Shown here one piece after another: positions 47,060-57,832 of a stretch of DNA of 64,000 nt (its first letter is position 1; each line of letters starts with the position of its first letter). The DNA comes from Monosiga brevicollis MX1. Its lineage: Eukaryota > Opisthokonta > Choanoflagellata > Craspedida > Salpingoecidae. A program made the position numbers and the translations under genes. The DNA is taken from contig NW_001865050.1 in the NCBI RefSeq assembly GCF_000002865.3, positions 810,820 to 874,819 of the forward strand, written 5' to 3'. The notes under the pieces were generated by a model. That model saw only the letters and a program-made list of their open reading frames with translations, was not told the origin of the DNA and did no database searches.

Positions 47060-48957
47060 TCAGAGTTCGGGTTGTGGGGTGAAATACATGTATTCTTTGC
47101 CAGAGGGCATTTCTTGCACTGATACGCCCTGAGAAGAGATGATGGACGGCACATGCCCATGAGCTGTGGCACAGGCAGAGGAAAGGCAGAGGAAGAAATG
47201 CCTGTGCAAGCAGAAATGGAAGAGCGCTCGGCCGTGCATCTGAAGAGCAAGTGTTCAAACCTTGGGGTAGACTGTCCCGAATTCCTCGGGTGTGACGTCG
47301 GGTCGGGTCATGACCTCTTGGCCATATTGCCAGTCCATGGGGATGCACACCTGCCGAGCGGGGGCAATGAACAAAATGTTCGAGAGCAGATGAGGTGATA
47401 CGTTGGTAAGCACAGCGCGTCGCATCGCGTCTTTCAACACGGGCAGCGCTGGTCGTCCCAGCCCAAAAAAGCAACTGTTGTTTTTCTGTTCCATGAACTG
47501 TTTACGTACACGGCGGTACTCGATGAGCTGAAGACCATCAATGATCCGCAAGAGCTGTTGGGCGCCGAGAGTCGCGAGCGGATTGAGAGGGGTCGAGCGA
47601 CAGGCATTCTAGCGGCTAGGAGCAAGGACGGACCTCGTCGCAAGTGCGGCCCAGGGGGCCGGGATAGGTGGCGATAAACTTAATGTGGCGATCAGGATCA
47701 ATGAGGAAAGTGCCGCGGGCGCTGAGAGGAATGCCAAAACCGTCCTTGAAGTCGTCATCCAGGATGCCCAGGCGAACGCTCAGCTCGCGCTTTTCATCGG
47801 CAATAATGGGGAAGGGCAGCTCATCACCGTCCAGACCAGCCTGTGCCTGCAAAAAAAGAGGCCGGGGGATGCGTGAGGCAAAGACGAAGGGTTGGGCATT
47901 GCCAGATGCGAGGCGGACATGAAGCCAACGTCACAGGACAGGATGGCCATCATCCCTACCATCACGTCCTTCTCCCATTCGAGGTGACGATCAACAGGGT
48001 CACACGAAAGGCAAATGATCTACCAAAGGGGGCGGCGCATGAGTCAAAAGGAACTTTGAAAAAAGAAGAGTGAGGTGCAAGGAATTTGGTGAGGGTGGTA
48101 CCTTGCAGTTTCGCTTTTCAAACTCGTCGTAGCGAGCTGCCAGCGTGCCTAGCTCGCTTGTACACACTGGCGTAAAATCTGCCAACACAAAAGGCATGCA
48201 TGAGCACAGCGAGTACCCAGGCACGGCTTCATGTGCACAGTGGGGCCACGAGAGGAACATACCACCTGGATGGCTCAAAAACAGAGCCCAGCTATGGAAT
48301 TGGCCAGCGTGACGGTTTGTCAAAAATTCATCAGACCAGTATCGGACGAGAGCGCGAAAGACAAGTCTGAGTGAGACACCACGCTCAAGACAGGTGCTAG
48401 CTAGAGTGAGAGCAAGGTAAGGGTGATAGGGGTTCACCAAGAAGTAGAACCAGACGCACCCATCGCCAATGTAGTCATGGCAGCGCAGCGTGCCTCGCGT
48501 CGAGGTGCACTCAAAGTTGGGAAAGATGTCCCCTGGGAAGACGGGACACGGGCAGTAGCACGTTGTTAAGTACAAGGCGGACGCACACCCACGCGGGGGA
48601 TAGAAGAGTGAAGGAAGCCCCAAGACGGTATATCAAATCACTCAAGGAACAAGACGAGAAAGCAGCCAGAGGCCACCGCCACCGCCACCCGCAGGCCCGC
48701 GGCTGCCGAACTCAACCCCCCCACCCCGAGCAACTCAGGGGTCAGGTCAGGATCATCCCTCCCCCCAGAACCTTTTTTTTTTTCCTGACGAACGACAGCG
48801 GTCACCAGGGCTATGGCCACCCCTATCCGTCCCGTCCCGGCCACCGTCACCGGCCCATTCCCCTCCCTCACTGCCCCCAGCCACGCTTGCTCTCCATATT
48901 CCCATGGCGCTGCCATTTCCCCGCGCGGAAGAAGACGGACGTACCAAGGTTCGGCAT
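47060..48957 (-). CDS. PRDX6: 1-Cys peroxiredoxin (Prdx6-type)
   Basis: Thiol peroxidase that reduces hydroperoxides. Exon 1 is tiny: ATG at 48957 encodes MPNL plus one base, then a donor GTACGT. In-phase joins give MPNLGDIFPNFECTSTRGTL, HDYIGDGWALFLSHP, DFTPVCTSELGTL with the peroxidatic Cys (codon about 48163-48161 in PVCT), then LPFPIIADEKRELSVRLGI, a short GIPLSARGTFLIDPDRH, ILRIIDGLQL and later IPMDWQYGQEVMTRPDVT. The last exon reads EMPSGKEYMYFTPQPEL and stops at 47062-47060; human PRDX6 ends ELPSGKKYLRYTPQP. Single Cys and C-terminal domain of Prdx6 type. No signal peptide. All catalytic residues seen; gene is intact with about seven or eight exons. Confidence 0.94.
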
Positions 48958-49541
48958 GATGTCACTCTGAGAGAACAAAAGACACCCTTATTGGCGGGCT
49001 CTTGTTACCAAATGAAAGATGACAGCAAAACCAATCACAAGGGAAGAGATGGGGTGGTGACAGGGTGTGACAGGCAGGGACTGGGGGTTATGGCATTGGG
49101 TGCAGCAGAGACGGGTTGGGGGTGGGGTTTCGTCGTAAGCTGAATACAAAGCAGCGGACAGAGATTTGTGCGGAGAGCAGATAGAGCCAAGAGAAGATTC
49201 ATGCCAGGCCATTGAAAACAGAGACACAACAGACTGTCAACACCGGTGTGAGAATGTCAGCCAAAAGTTGTTGGGGGTTGCTGCTGTTGGCGCCAAACGA
49301 AGGAGGTGTGGGTAAGGACGTCAGTCTGACGTAAGCTTTGGGCAACTGTGCACCAGGTGATACTTTTGCAGATCGCCATATGGGATTCGGCTGGGTGTAT
49401 GGGATGGGCATCGCAGGACAAGCGGGGATGGGGGGATGGCCTTGGCCTCGAACTGGCCTGCTGCGTTGTGCACGCTCGCTCGACGGGGCTCAGCTGGTCT
49501 TGACAAAGGCATGTGAAAATGCAAAAAGTCTGCTAAGGAAC
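48958..49541. other. Spacer between Prdx6 and DUF4091 genes
   Basis: About 580 bases between two minus-strand genes, so it holds the DUF4091 3' end and the Prdx6 promoter. No gene recognised. Confidence 0.4.
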
Positions 49542-52500
49542 TTTAAGCGCTTCCGGGGGTTATGTTTCCAAATTGCGCCAACAATTGCTCTCGTACGCCG
49601 AGGACCTCGGCCACAGACTGCAGGGTGGTCCAGCGCGCGAGTGAGCGTCTGAACGAGCCCTCGTCTGGTGCGTGAATGCAAGCAGCGACTCGTTTGTGGC
49701 ACGCACCGAGTTAAAGTCGGTTGGGCCCCGCACAATGGTGCGCAAGCTTGCCAGAGTGTCCTTGTTCTGCTGGAAAAACTCCCAGTCTTCAAGCCCATCC
49801 CGCAAAGCCGCCAAGCGCATACTGCGCAACGGTCCCGCCTCTCCTGGATACCTACATTCGAAAGAGTGGAGAAGGGATGTTGGCATGGTTAAGTGAGGTG
49901 CTTGGCCCTTGCACTTGCTCCCCGCCCCCACCAAGCGGCCGCTGGGACTCGCCCCGACGCACATGAAATAACCGTCTCCGTTGGCAAAGATGTCTGTTCG
50001 AGGGCTCCAGATGTAGTTGGCGGCCGGGAAGTCGGTGAACGCTGTCCCATTATTTTGATTCATGGGCTATTTGATGTTCCGTGCGAGAATGCAGCACAAC
50101 AGAGTGACACGCTGCACCTCGGCCCACTGCCCTCGTCGTTTTGAGTGCATAAGACGACCAGCCCCCTTTCTCGCCCGCACGCACACCCACACCCACACAC
50201 CTTGTTGACAGTGCCCGGGTAGGGCCGCCACAAGTCGACGGCATAATCTAAGCACAGATGTGCGCCCGATCAGGCCAATGCTCGTCTCTCTCACGCCCCC
50301 TCCCCCGCGCACTGCACTGCTTATGAGCAAGAGACGACGTACACAGCCAACCCGTCGGTGCTTGGTACTCCAGCTCGTTGGCGGCTGCCAACCACATGAG
50401 TAGTCGCGCCTCCACCAGGTCATGCTCGATAAAGGTATTCAGATAGCCGGATGACGACGGCTCGATGCAGTGGTACTGCCACTGTTGCTTGCCCGCCGCC
50501 ACCCAGGCTTTCGCTGCCGAAGCCTCAAAGTACTCGTACTGCAGCACCCACACATCCACGGGGAGATCCACCGGCATCGGTTTCCAGTTCAACGCTACAA
50601 GGCATCATCAGCCTGTCAGAGATGGGACTTCTGGGCTAGCTCCCCAGGCTAAACGGCACCACAACTCTCAGAACGTACTGGCGACGAGTGGCAGGTCAGG
50701 AAATTGCGCCTTGATGGCGCCGTACATTTTGCGAATCTCGGGCTCGCACGACGCCGGACTTTCATCCCAACCGTAAATATAGGCCGGGTCGGCGGCTCCT
50801 GCGGCGCGCAATTCATTCAAAAGGCTTTCGATGTCTGCCAACGCCCGCTGCACATCCGCGTCTGTCACCGAAGGGCAATCACCCTTCAGCTTGATGTGAT
50901 ATCCAGTTTCCTGGGGCACGCCTGACACTTGAAAACACAAAAAAAAAACAAAGCCGTGACAAACCAATCTGTCAGCCCACGCCGTCTGCTCGTCCATGTT
51001 ACCCTGGCCATTTGAAGCCTGTCACGCTGTGCCCACCCACGCTCATGATTGATGTTCAGGACGGCATAATGGCGGACGCCTCGATCCTTGAGGTAGGCAA
51101 AGTCGGAAAAGTTGCGTGACCTGCATTCCACGTGTGCAGAACAGATGGCATGGCAGCACATGAACCGTGGCGACTGATTGGTGGTGCAGGCAGCCTTGAG
51201 GGCCGCAGCAGGGTAAGAGGCCGTTGGTCACACCGCACGTACTGATAAATCGAATCGGGAGGCATGCGATGCTCAAGAAGCATGTCATACCAAGGCCCCC
51301 GAGTCCAATTGCTATAATAAGGCGCAAAGTACTAACGGCATGGACCAGCGGTCAGCAATGATGCCATCAAAGCCTAGATGGCGCACGAGGCTCAAGCAAG
51401 AGTGATCATTGCAGACATGGCGGCTGGGCACAAACCGCATCAGACCAAGTCCCAGACCATGCGGTGCCGATACGAGATGCATTGAGCGCGGGCACTGCCG
51501 CATCGACCACCTGCGAACCAATAGCAGGCACGTCTATCAAAGCCCGAGTACGCTCGCTTGACGCAACGAACCCCTGCCCCTCCATTGTTTCTTGCAAGGA
51601 AGAAGCTGCAAAAATGGCAGCGTACGATGATGGGCAATGTCGCGGTCCAGGACTCGTTGCCAGCTCGACCTTGCAATTGGACGGAATAGCTATCTGTGCA
51701 CCATGGATGGATAAAGCCAACCAAGTGAGACCCATGAGCAAGTCGCTGCACCTCTCTCTCTCCCTCTGTCTCCCTCTCTTTCCCCTCTCGCCCGATAGAA
51801 AAGGCTCCACGAGCTTTCGTGACAATGGCATCTTCTTTCTTTTCAGAGCAGAAAGAATGCCTCGGATTGCAATGCCGGGCAAGAGAGCGACTGACCGGCC
51901 GGGGTCGCCAGACTAGTGCGCGCCTCTACCCAAAAGGCCTGCAAGAAGCCTGCACGAACCGGAATGCTTCGTTTCAATAAAAAAACCGCCTGGATGAGAT
52001 CGATGCGCACCAGAGTGCGTGCAACCATGATGACCGCAACGAGCAGGCGATCTGGACACAGGTGAACGAATCTGGGTCATGCACGCGAGCTCGGGCTGAG
52101 CCTTGTGGATTGAAAACGAAATCAAATCAACGACGAAGATACGCACCTGCCATTGTCTAGAGGCAAGAGGGGATCGGAACGCCAGCCTCCACCCGATGGG
52201 GAGTAGCGGGACGTGTGATTCGTAAAGATCCACCCGACTGCTGATACAGAGACGCTCAGATCGGTTGCGGACGAGCTCGTGGCTTGCAAGGCAACCTCTC
52301 GTGAAGAGTTGGAAGGGTCCACAAGAACAAGAATGGCCTCGGCTTCGTTGCGCAGCATTGAAAGCGAGGCCGGCTCGCTTTGTCCAGCCAGGTAGCTGCA
52401 GTTCCACCCGGGCTTCAAATGCACCATCCCGGGCAAATAGCACACCTTCGGAACCGACAGCACGCAGCCAGATTCAACTGAGAACGCGCCAACCCTACGA

Positions 52501-52695
52501 ATGCGAGCAGAAACGCGAGAGGCCGGGGGTGGGCGTTGGTGCTTCTTTCCATCCACCCACCTGCACCGACGAGGCACCCACGCTCCCGGCAGCCATCAGC
52601 CACCACACCACCAATGCAACCCTCAACCCCTGCCCAATCACTCCCACCCCAGCCAGCTTCTTCCTCCCACCGCCATCCGCATGAGCCCCCGCCAT
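49542..52695 (-). CDS. Secreted DUF4091 glycosidase-like protein
   Basis: ATG at 52695 opens a hydrophobic N-terminus (LRVALVVWWLMAAGSVGASS), read as a signal peptide. The next exon gives PKVCYLPGMVHLKPGWNC and a beta-sandwich. Further exons contain YAVLNINHERGWAQR, DPAYIYGWDESPASCEPEI and VWVLQYEYFEASAAKAWVAA, then the hallmark DUF4091 C-terminal block MRLAALRDGLEDWEFFQQNK. The last exon probably reads SFRRSLARWTTLQSVAEVLG ending at 49544-49542. In DUF4091 proteins the central TIM-barrel acidic patch (here YGWDES) is thought to be glycosidase-like, but the substrate is unknown. Middle exons (52140-50990) are poorly resolved. It is the left half of a head-to-head pair with PTRH2, 243 bases apart. 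Confidence 0.7.
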
Positions 52696-52734
52696 CTTGG
52701 CGGATCAGGACCGAGTAGTAAAATACTTTTTTTC

Positions 52735-52738
<4 letters not shown>

Positions 52739-52766
<28 letters not shown>

Positions 52767-52780
52767 CTGTGTCTGTGTCT

Positions 52781-52863
<83 letters not shown>

Positions 52864-52899
52864 TGTGTGTCTGTGTGTGTGTCTGTGTGTCTGTGTGTG
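52739..52899. repeat. Long (TG)n microsatellite with CTGTGT variants in a divergent promoter
   Basis: About 160 bases of TG with TCTG interruptions, filling most of the 243 bases between the DUF4091 start (52695, -) and PTRH2 start (52939, +). Potential Z-DNA former. Frames through it are repeat-encoded. Confidence 0.9.
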
Positions 52900-52938
52900 A
52901 TTCAAATATTTTCCCACACACACACAGACAGAGACGAG

Positions 52939-54235
52939 ATGGCAGCGGTCATGTCGATGCCGCTTTCGTCCACAACTGGGCAGGTGCTACTGGGGCTGGG
53001 GCTGGTGGTCAGCTTCTGGCTTGGGTATAGCCGTGGGCGGAGTGATGAAGAGCAGCGACACCAGACACCTGTTGTCGAGGATGCACAGGAGACCACCAAA
53101 CACCGACCGATCGGTACGCACGGCGGTCGCTAACGCTGCTTGTGAGGAGTTTGCCAACGGCGGCGCTTTGAGCATTGACCCTGATTGACCAACCTCTTCA
53201 CGCATTCCCGATGCATCTCCTCTTGTAGCTGCAGCCGAGGATGAGGAGTGCAAACTGATTCTTGGCGTGCGCTCCGATCTCAAGATGCAAAAGGGCAAGG
53301 TGCGAGCTGCCGCCCATCCTTGCAAGCAAAAGGGCCGCATAACAAGCGCAAGTGTCACTTTTGCCTTGCCAATTAGGTCGCCGCGCAATGTGCGCACGCA
53401 GCTGTTGCTGCCTACGAAGACCTTGCCGAGACCAACCCCGAGGCAAGTCCACCGCTACATGACACGTGACACAAGCTTCCGAGTATCACCTCCGAGACCG
53501 GCCTGCAGAAACCGCCATTCGCCCCGCGCGTATAGCCTGGCACACCCGTCCCACACACCACACACACACAAGACATGATGCCCTGCATGACACTGATACG
53601 TGGCGTGCATGCATTCGTGCGCGCGTAGTTGCTTGAGCATTGGCTCACCTCGGGCCAGGCTAAAATCACCGTCAAAGTGCCCGACGAGGCCGAAATGTTC
53701 GTTGCACATTATTGTCATCCCATCGCTGGCCTGTCTCGCTCTTTCTCGCCGAGGGGAATCAAACCCTCACAGAAGACCTGCCAACCTGCGATTCTTTTGC
53801 CGGGCCACACGTGAAATGACAGGACTGCGCTCTTACGTAAAGCCCGTGAGCTGGGCATCGCGGCCAATGTCATCCGCGTATGGTGCTTTGCCCCGTCTCT
53901 TCGCCAGTTGCTGCCCCTCCCTCCCACCTCTCAAGAGATGTCTCTGATACCTGACCTATATCCCTCCTTGGCCGCCCGCGTTCTGGTAATGCAATGCAGG
54001 ATGCAGGCCGGACACAAATCCCAGCAGGCTCAAAGACGGTCATTGCCTTGGGCCCAGGTAAAGCGAAAGCAAACCAAGACTGCATACCTTTGCCTCGTGC
54101 GGGATACTACTCCTACAGTTGTCCTTCTCACTAACATCATATGTATTGAATTTCTGCCCACTCCTACCCCAACCTCTGCGAATAGCCCCTGTGGATCTAC
54201 TTGATACCATCTCCGGCCACCTGAAGCTATATTAG
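52939..54235 (+). CDS. PTRH2: Peptidyl-tRNA hydrolase 2 with N-terminal membrane anchor
   Basis: Releases stalled peptides from tRNA. ATG at 52939. Exon 1 has a transmembrane helix (GQVLLGLGLVVSFWLGYSRG), as in human PTRH2/Bit1, which sits in the mitochondrial outer membrane. In-phase exons then give EECKLILGVRSDLKMQKGK, VAAQCAHAAVAAYEDLAETN (conserved His in the H-A-A-V-A-A-Y motif), LLEHWLTSGQAKITVKVPDE, LRKARELGIAANVIR, DAGRTQIPAGSKTVIALGPA, and VDLLDTISGHLKLY at the C-terminus; human ends GHLKLY. Stop 54233-54235. About seven exons. Identification is secure. Expression may share the TG-rich spacer upstream with the divergent DUF4091 gene. Confidence 0.94.
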
Positions 54236-54763
54236 AAGCACAGTGCCACTCATATCCACCCAAACCTTCAGATCCGTACACATCGGGAAGTGTACTCAGA
54301 TCATGCTCTGAAAACGGCTCTTTCGAAATGCCCTTTATGCCATGCTTCACAACTCGACGACAGTGGACATCACTAAAACTAGATTTCAATTGAACGTGTC
54401 AATTGTACCGAGTGCAAGCGCTACCGCAGGCATGAAGCAGGGGACGCCTGAATACTCGCACAATCGACACACGCGGCAAAATATAATCACACGTACGCAT
54501 TTAAAAGAACGATTCACATACACAACCAGCAAGGATGGAACAACTATAACCCCAACAGGCGCAAGTGCTGTGTTTGGAATGCATGACGGTTGGACAGCCA
54601 GTAATGGCTGCATACACACGACATGCATTTATCACACTGGCGTCATGATAAATAATGGCGTCAACGCTCCGAGCACTTGACCCGGTGTGGGGCTCTAACC
54701 AAAAGTAACTACGAGCACGACGATGCGCAAGTCGCCGACAAGAATTTGTGGGCATGAACGTGT
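54236..54763. other. Convergent 3' spacer
   Basis: About 530 bases, unusually AT-rich for this window, between the PTRH2 (+) and metalloprotease (-) stops. A plus-strand frame (54342-54680) has no motif; no gene seen. Confidence 0.4.
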
Positions 54764-57700
54764 TTAAGAACGCACGCACGAGTTGACCACCGACTCGGTA
54801 GAGCTATACAGCTCGTAACCTTGCTTCCGCTCGTTGCGCAGTCGCACAACGAAGCGATCGCCACTCGAAACGCTGTCGGCCCAAAACTGGGTGCAAGCCA
54901 CCTCGTCGCGGCCGGCAGGTACGGACGTATCGGCGATCAACACCTTGCCATACGCAGTATCTTGTCGCAAGCCCACAGCCATAACCTTGTCCGTGTCCCA
55001 CGTACGCTTGTAGCAGAACTGGAAAAGGTGGCCGTTGGGACAGTCGACATTAAAGCGCACCACGACATCTTCATCCGATGAACGACCCGAAGCCAAGAGT
55101 TGATCAGAGCAACTACACTCCTTCAACTCTGGGCGCTTCGTTGTCGTTGTGGTTGTCGTCGTCGTGGTTGTCGTAGTGGTGGAAGTGGTAGACTCAACCT
55201 TGTTGTTACCTTGACTTTCGGCACAAGGTGTTTCGTACTCGAAAGACAGCGTGTACTTTTGAGCACGGCCGTCAAGGTTGAGAACGCGCACAAGCACGTA
55301 ACTGTCGCTGCCGCCACTATTGCTAAGCTTGACAATCTCGTTATCGGTCTTGGAGTTTGCATAAGCCAGCAGCTGGAACGTGGAAGGGTTGTACACGGCA
55401 ACATCCAAATTGCCATCGTCGTTCTTGAAGGAATTGACGATGGACATGCTGGCGCCGGCACAGACCTTGACCAGATACAAGTCGTGCGAGTCGCACATCT
55501 TCAAATCGTAGCTGCGGGACGTGTCGAGCCATTGCGCGTCCTGCACCTGGTTGTTGGGTTCCATCTCGTCGTCAGTGGCGCACAAGTCAGATGATTGCTT
55601 GCTGGCAGTAGTCGTGGTAGTAGTGGTTGTGGTTGTGGTGGTCGTGGTAGTCGTCGTTGTGGTGGTCGGCTCGATGCAGTCACCATACGTCTGAATCAAA
55701 ACGCTGTACGAAACGGAGTTTTGACCAACCATATCGCTGTGGTGCACCGAGAAGGTAACGGTACTCGCATCAGAGCGACCCGTATCCGCGTCAATGGCCA
55801 GAAAATTGTACGAGCCGGTGCCGAGATCGGCATCAACGAGAACGCCATTCAGATAGCCTGACACGTCAAGATCACCGGCAAGCGTATCAAAGGTCATGGC
55901 CAGCGAAGCCGTCTTGCCAGGACACAAGGACAGGGTGTACATGTCCACATCGCGCTGACACACGACAAAACCGTTGCCGAACAAGAAGTCACCCACGGGT
56001 GTGGCTGACTCCAGGTCGTCGTTGGGCTCGTTGCTGTCATTGTCACACGAAGCCGTAGCTTGAGTGGTAGTGGATGTGGTGGATTTGGTGGTCGTGGTAG
56101 AAGTGGTGGTGGTGGGTGGCTCGGCACTACCACCACTGGGCACGGTCACCTCAATGGTGTACTGACCCAAACTGCCGTAGTCGCTGGGATAAAACTCGGG
56201 ATCGCCAACGCCATCCAAGAATACGAAATATCGGCCTTGAGGCAGGGTCTTGACGAGGCCAGCAGAGGTGTATCCCGTTGGATCGCTCACGCCGAGCGTC
56301 TTGTCATTGCTGTTACGCAACTCAATCTTGATATCCAGATTGTTGCCAGCACTGCGACTGGACGCGTACCAGGGCTTGGCGTCAATTACAACCTGGCCCT
56401 TGGCCGGGTTATAGAAGGACCAAACATCAACATCGTCTGCCGCCGTAATGATGCCCTTGGCAATACGCGTATTTCCATTGACTGACATCTGGGCGGCGGT
56501 GCTGATAGACTCGCCCGCCTCGTCGGCCACCAACTCCAACTTCTCGAGGATGATGTCAACGTCATCTTCATCGTTGGCGCTGTTGGCCACACCGTTCAAT
56601 CCCTTGGACCATTGAGTGACCGATTTGCCATACGGGGCGCCCATGATGGGACCCCAGGAGGTTGCCAGACCGTCGGCACCGATGCCACTGAAATAACCTT
56701 CACCGGTGCGACGATCATGGGACAAGCCCAGGGTGTGGCCCACCTCGTGCGACGCGGCATCGGCCACAAGATCATTGATGCCTCCGCCCAAGTTATCGTA
56801 GTATACTGAACAAAGACAAGCCAATCAAAAACATGGTGAGGCAATTGCAGCGTGCACTGTAGACCTCACAACCCGGGCAGGATCAAGCATCAACTTGGGA
56901 GCATGACAGATAGGACCACTTACCAAGGGCAGGGGAATAGTGCGGCTGGAAGGATGAGCGCCCAAACACGTTGACGTAGGCGACACCACCGGCATTCATG
57001 GCATGAGGCATGAGTGCCCCGTTGCTCTGATACTTGCGGGTAATCACGACGTGACAAACACGGTCGTGCATGGTGGCGGGCTCTTCAGTCGTGATGTCAA
57101 CGTTAAAAGGCGAGTAGTCCTCAACCATGCGCGCCCAAATTTGGGCGATTTGCTCAGACTCTTCGGCGCTAAAGGTCGCAGGGTCCGAGTTGTACAAATT
57201 GTAGGGTTGAGCCTCAAAAAAGCCCCAGCCGCGACTCGTTGCAGGGTTGGTATGACCATCAAAGTCCAAGTAAATGACGTTGCTGCTGCCAGGACGGCTG
57301 TGATAAATAGGCAGACCTAAACACGACGACACGCCGGGCATGAGCGTCGCGGAGAACTCTGCCTGCAGACGACGAGAGATCGACTAGAGATGCTGCATGC
57401 ATCAAGACTGTCGTCAACAGTCACAAAGGCGACACGACTGCAACACATAAACTCACCAGCAGAAGTGAAACGGGAAGGAGCCAGATCAGACAGTGCGCGG
57501 CGGGTGCGACCCGAGTCTACGTGCTCATCCATGTGATCCTCGTAAATGGTCGAATTCTCCTCGGAGAGATCGTCCACGAAGAGCAGGAAACCATCCTGGG
57601 TGATCTGCATGGTGGGCACGTCCTCAACACTGACGGCCACCTTCTTGAGGGTGCGCTTGACCTCGGCCTTTGCGGCGCGAGACAAGCTCTTGAAATGCTG

Positions 57701-57832
57701 CCATTGTGCAGCAGAGAGATGTTCTTGTAGATTGGAGTAGGTCACGCGCGTGTTCGAGCCGGCAACGGGCGAGGCCACAAGGGCCACGGCCACAAGAGCC
57801 AGCACCAACACGATGACGCTATGTAGCTTCAT
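54764..57832 (-). CDS. Secreted metzincin-like zinc metalloprotease with PPC-type domains and Thr-rich linkers
   Basis: ATG at 57832 starts a signal peptide: HSVIVLVLALVAVALVASPV. A propeptide-like region (to about 57450) ends near RTRRA, a possible furin site. The catalytic domain has VIYLDFDGHTNPATSRGWGF, DVCHVVITRK-like strands and the zinc motif HEVGHTLGLSHDRRT (HExxHxxGxxHD, metzincin type) at about 56745. C-terminal of it, three beta-sandwich modules with NEPND/MEPNN openings (bacterial pre-peptidase C-terminal, PPC type) are separated by poly-Thr linkers (around 56060-56100, 55620-55670, 55140-55190), likely O-glycosylated. The final Cys-rich module ends at the stop 54764-54766. Three exons in the N-terminal part, then one exon of about 2,050 bases. 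The architecture is typical of bacterial secreted proteases; the Thr linkers are a eukaryote-like addition. Confidence 0.88.

Noticed and set aside
52501-53133. Plus-strand frame through the TG tract into PTRH2
   Set aside because: The peptide is Cys-Val repeat, and PTRH2 has its own ATG and membrane anchor at 52939.
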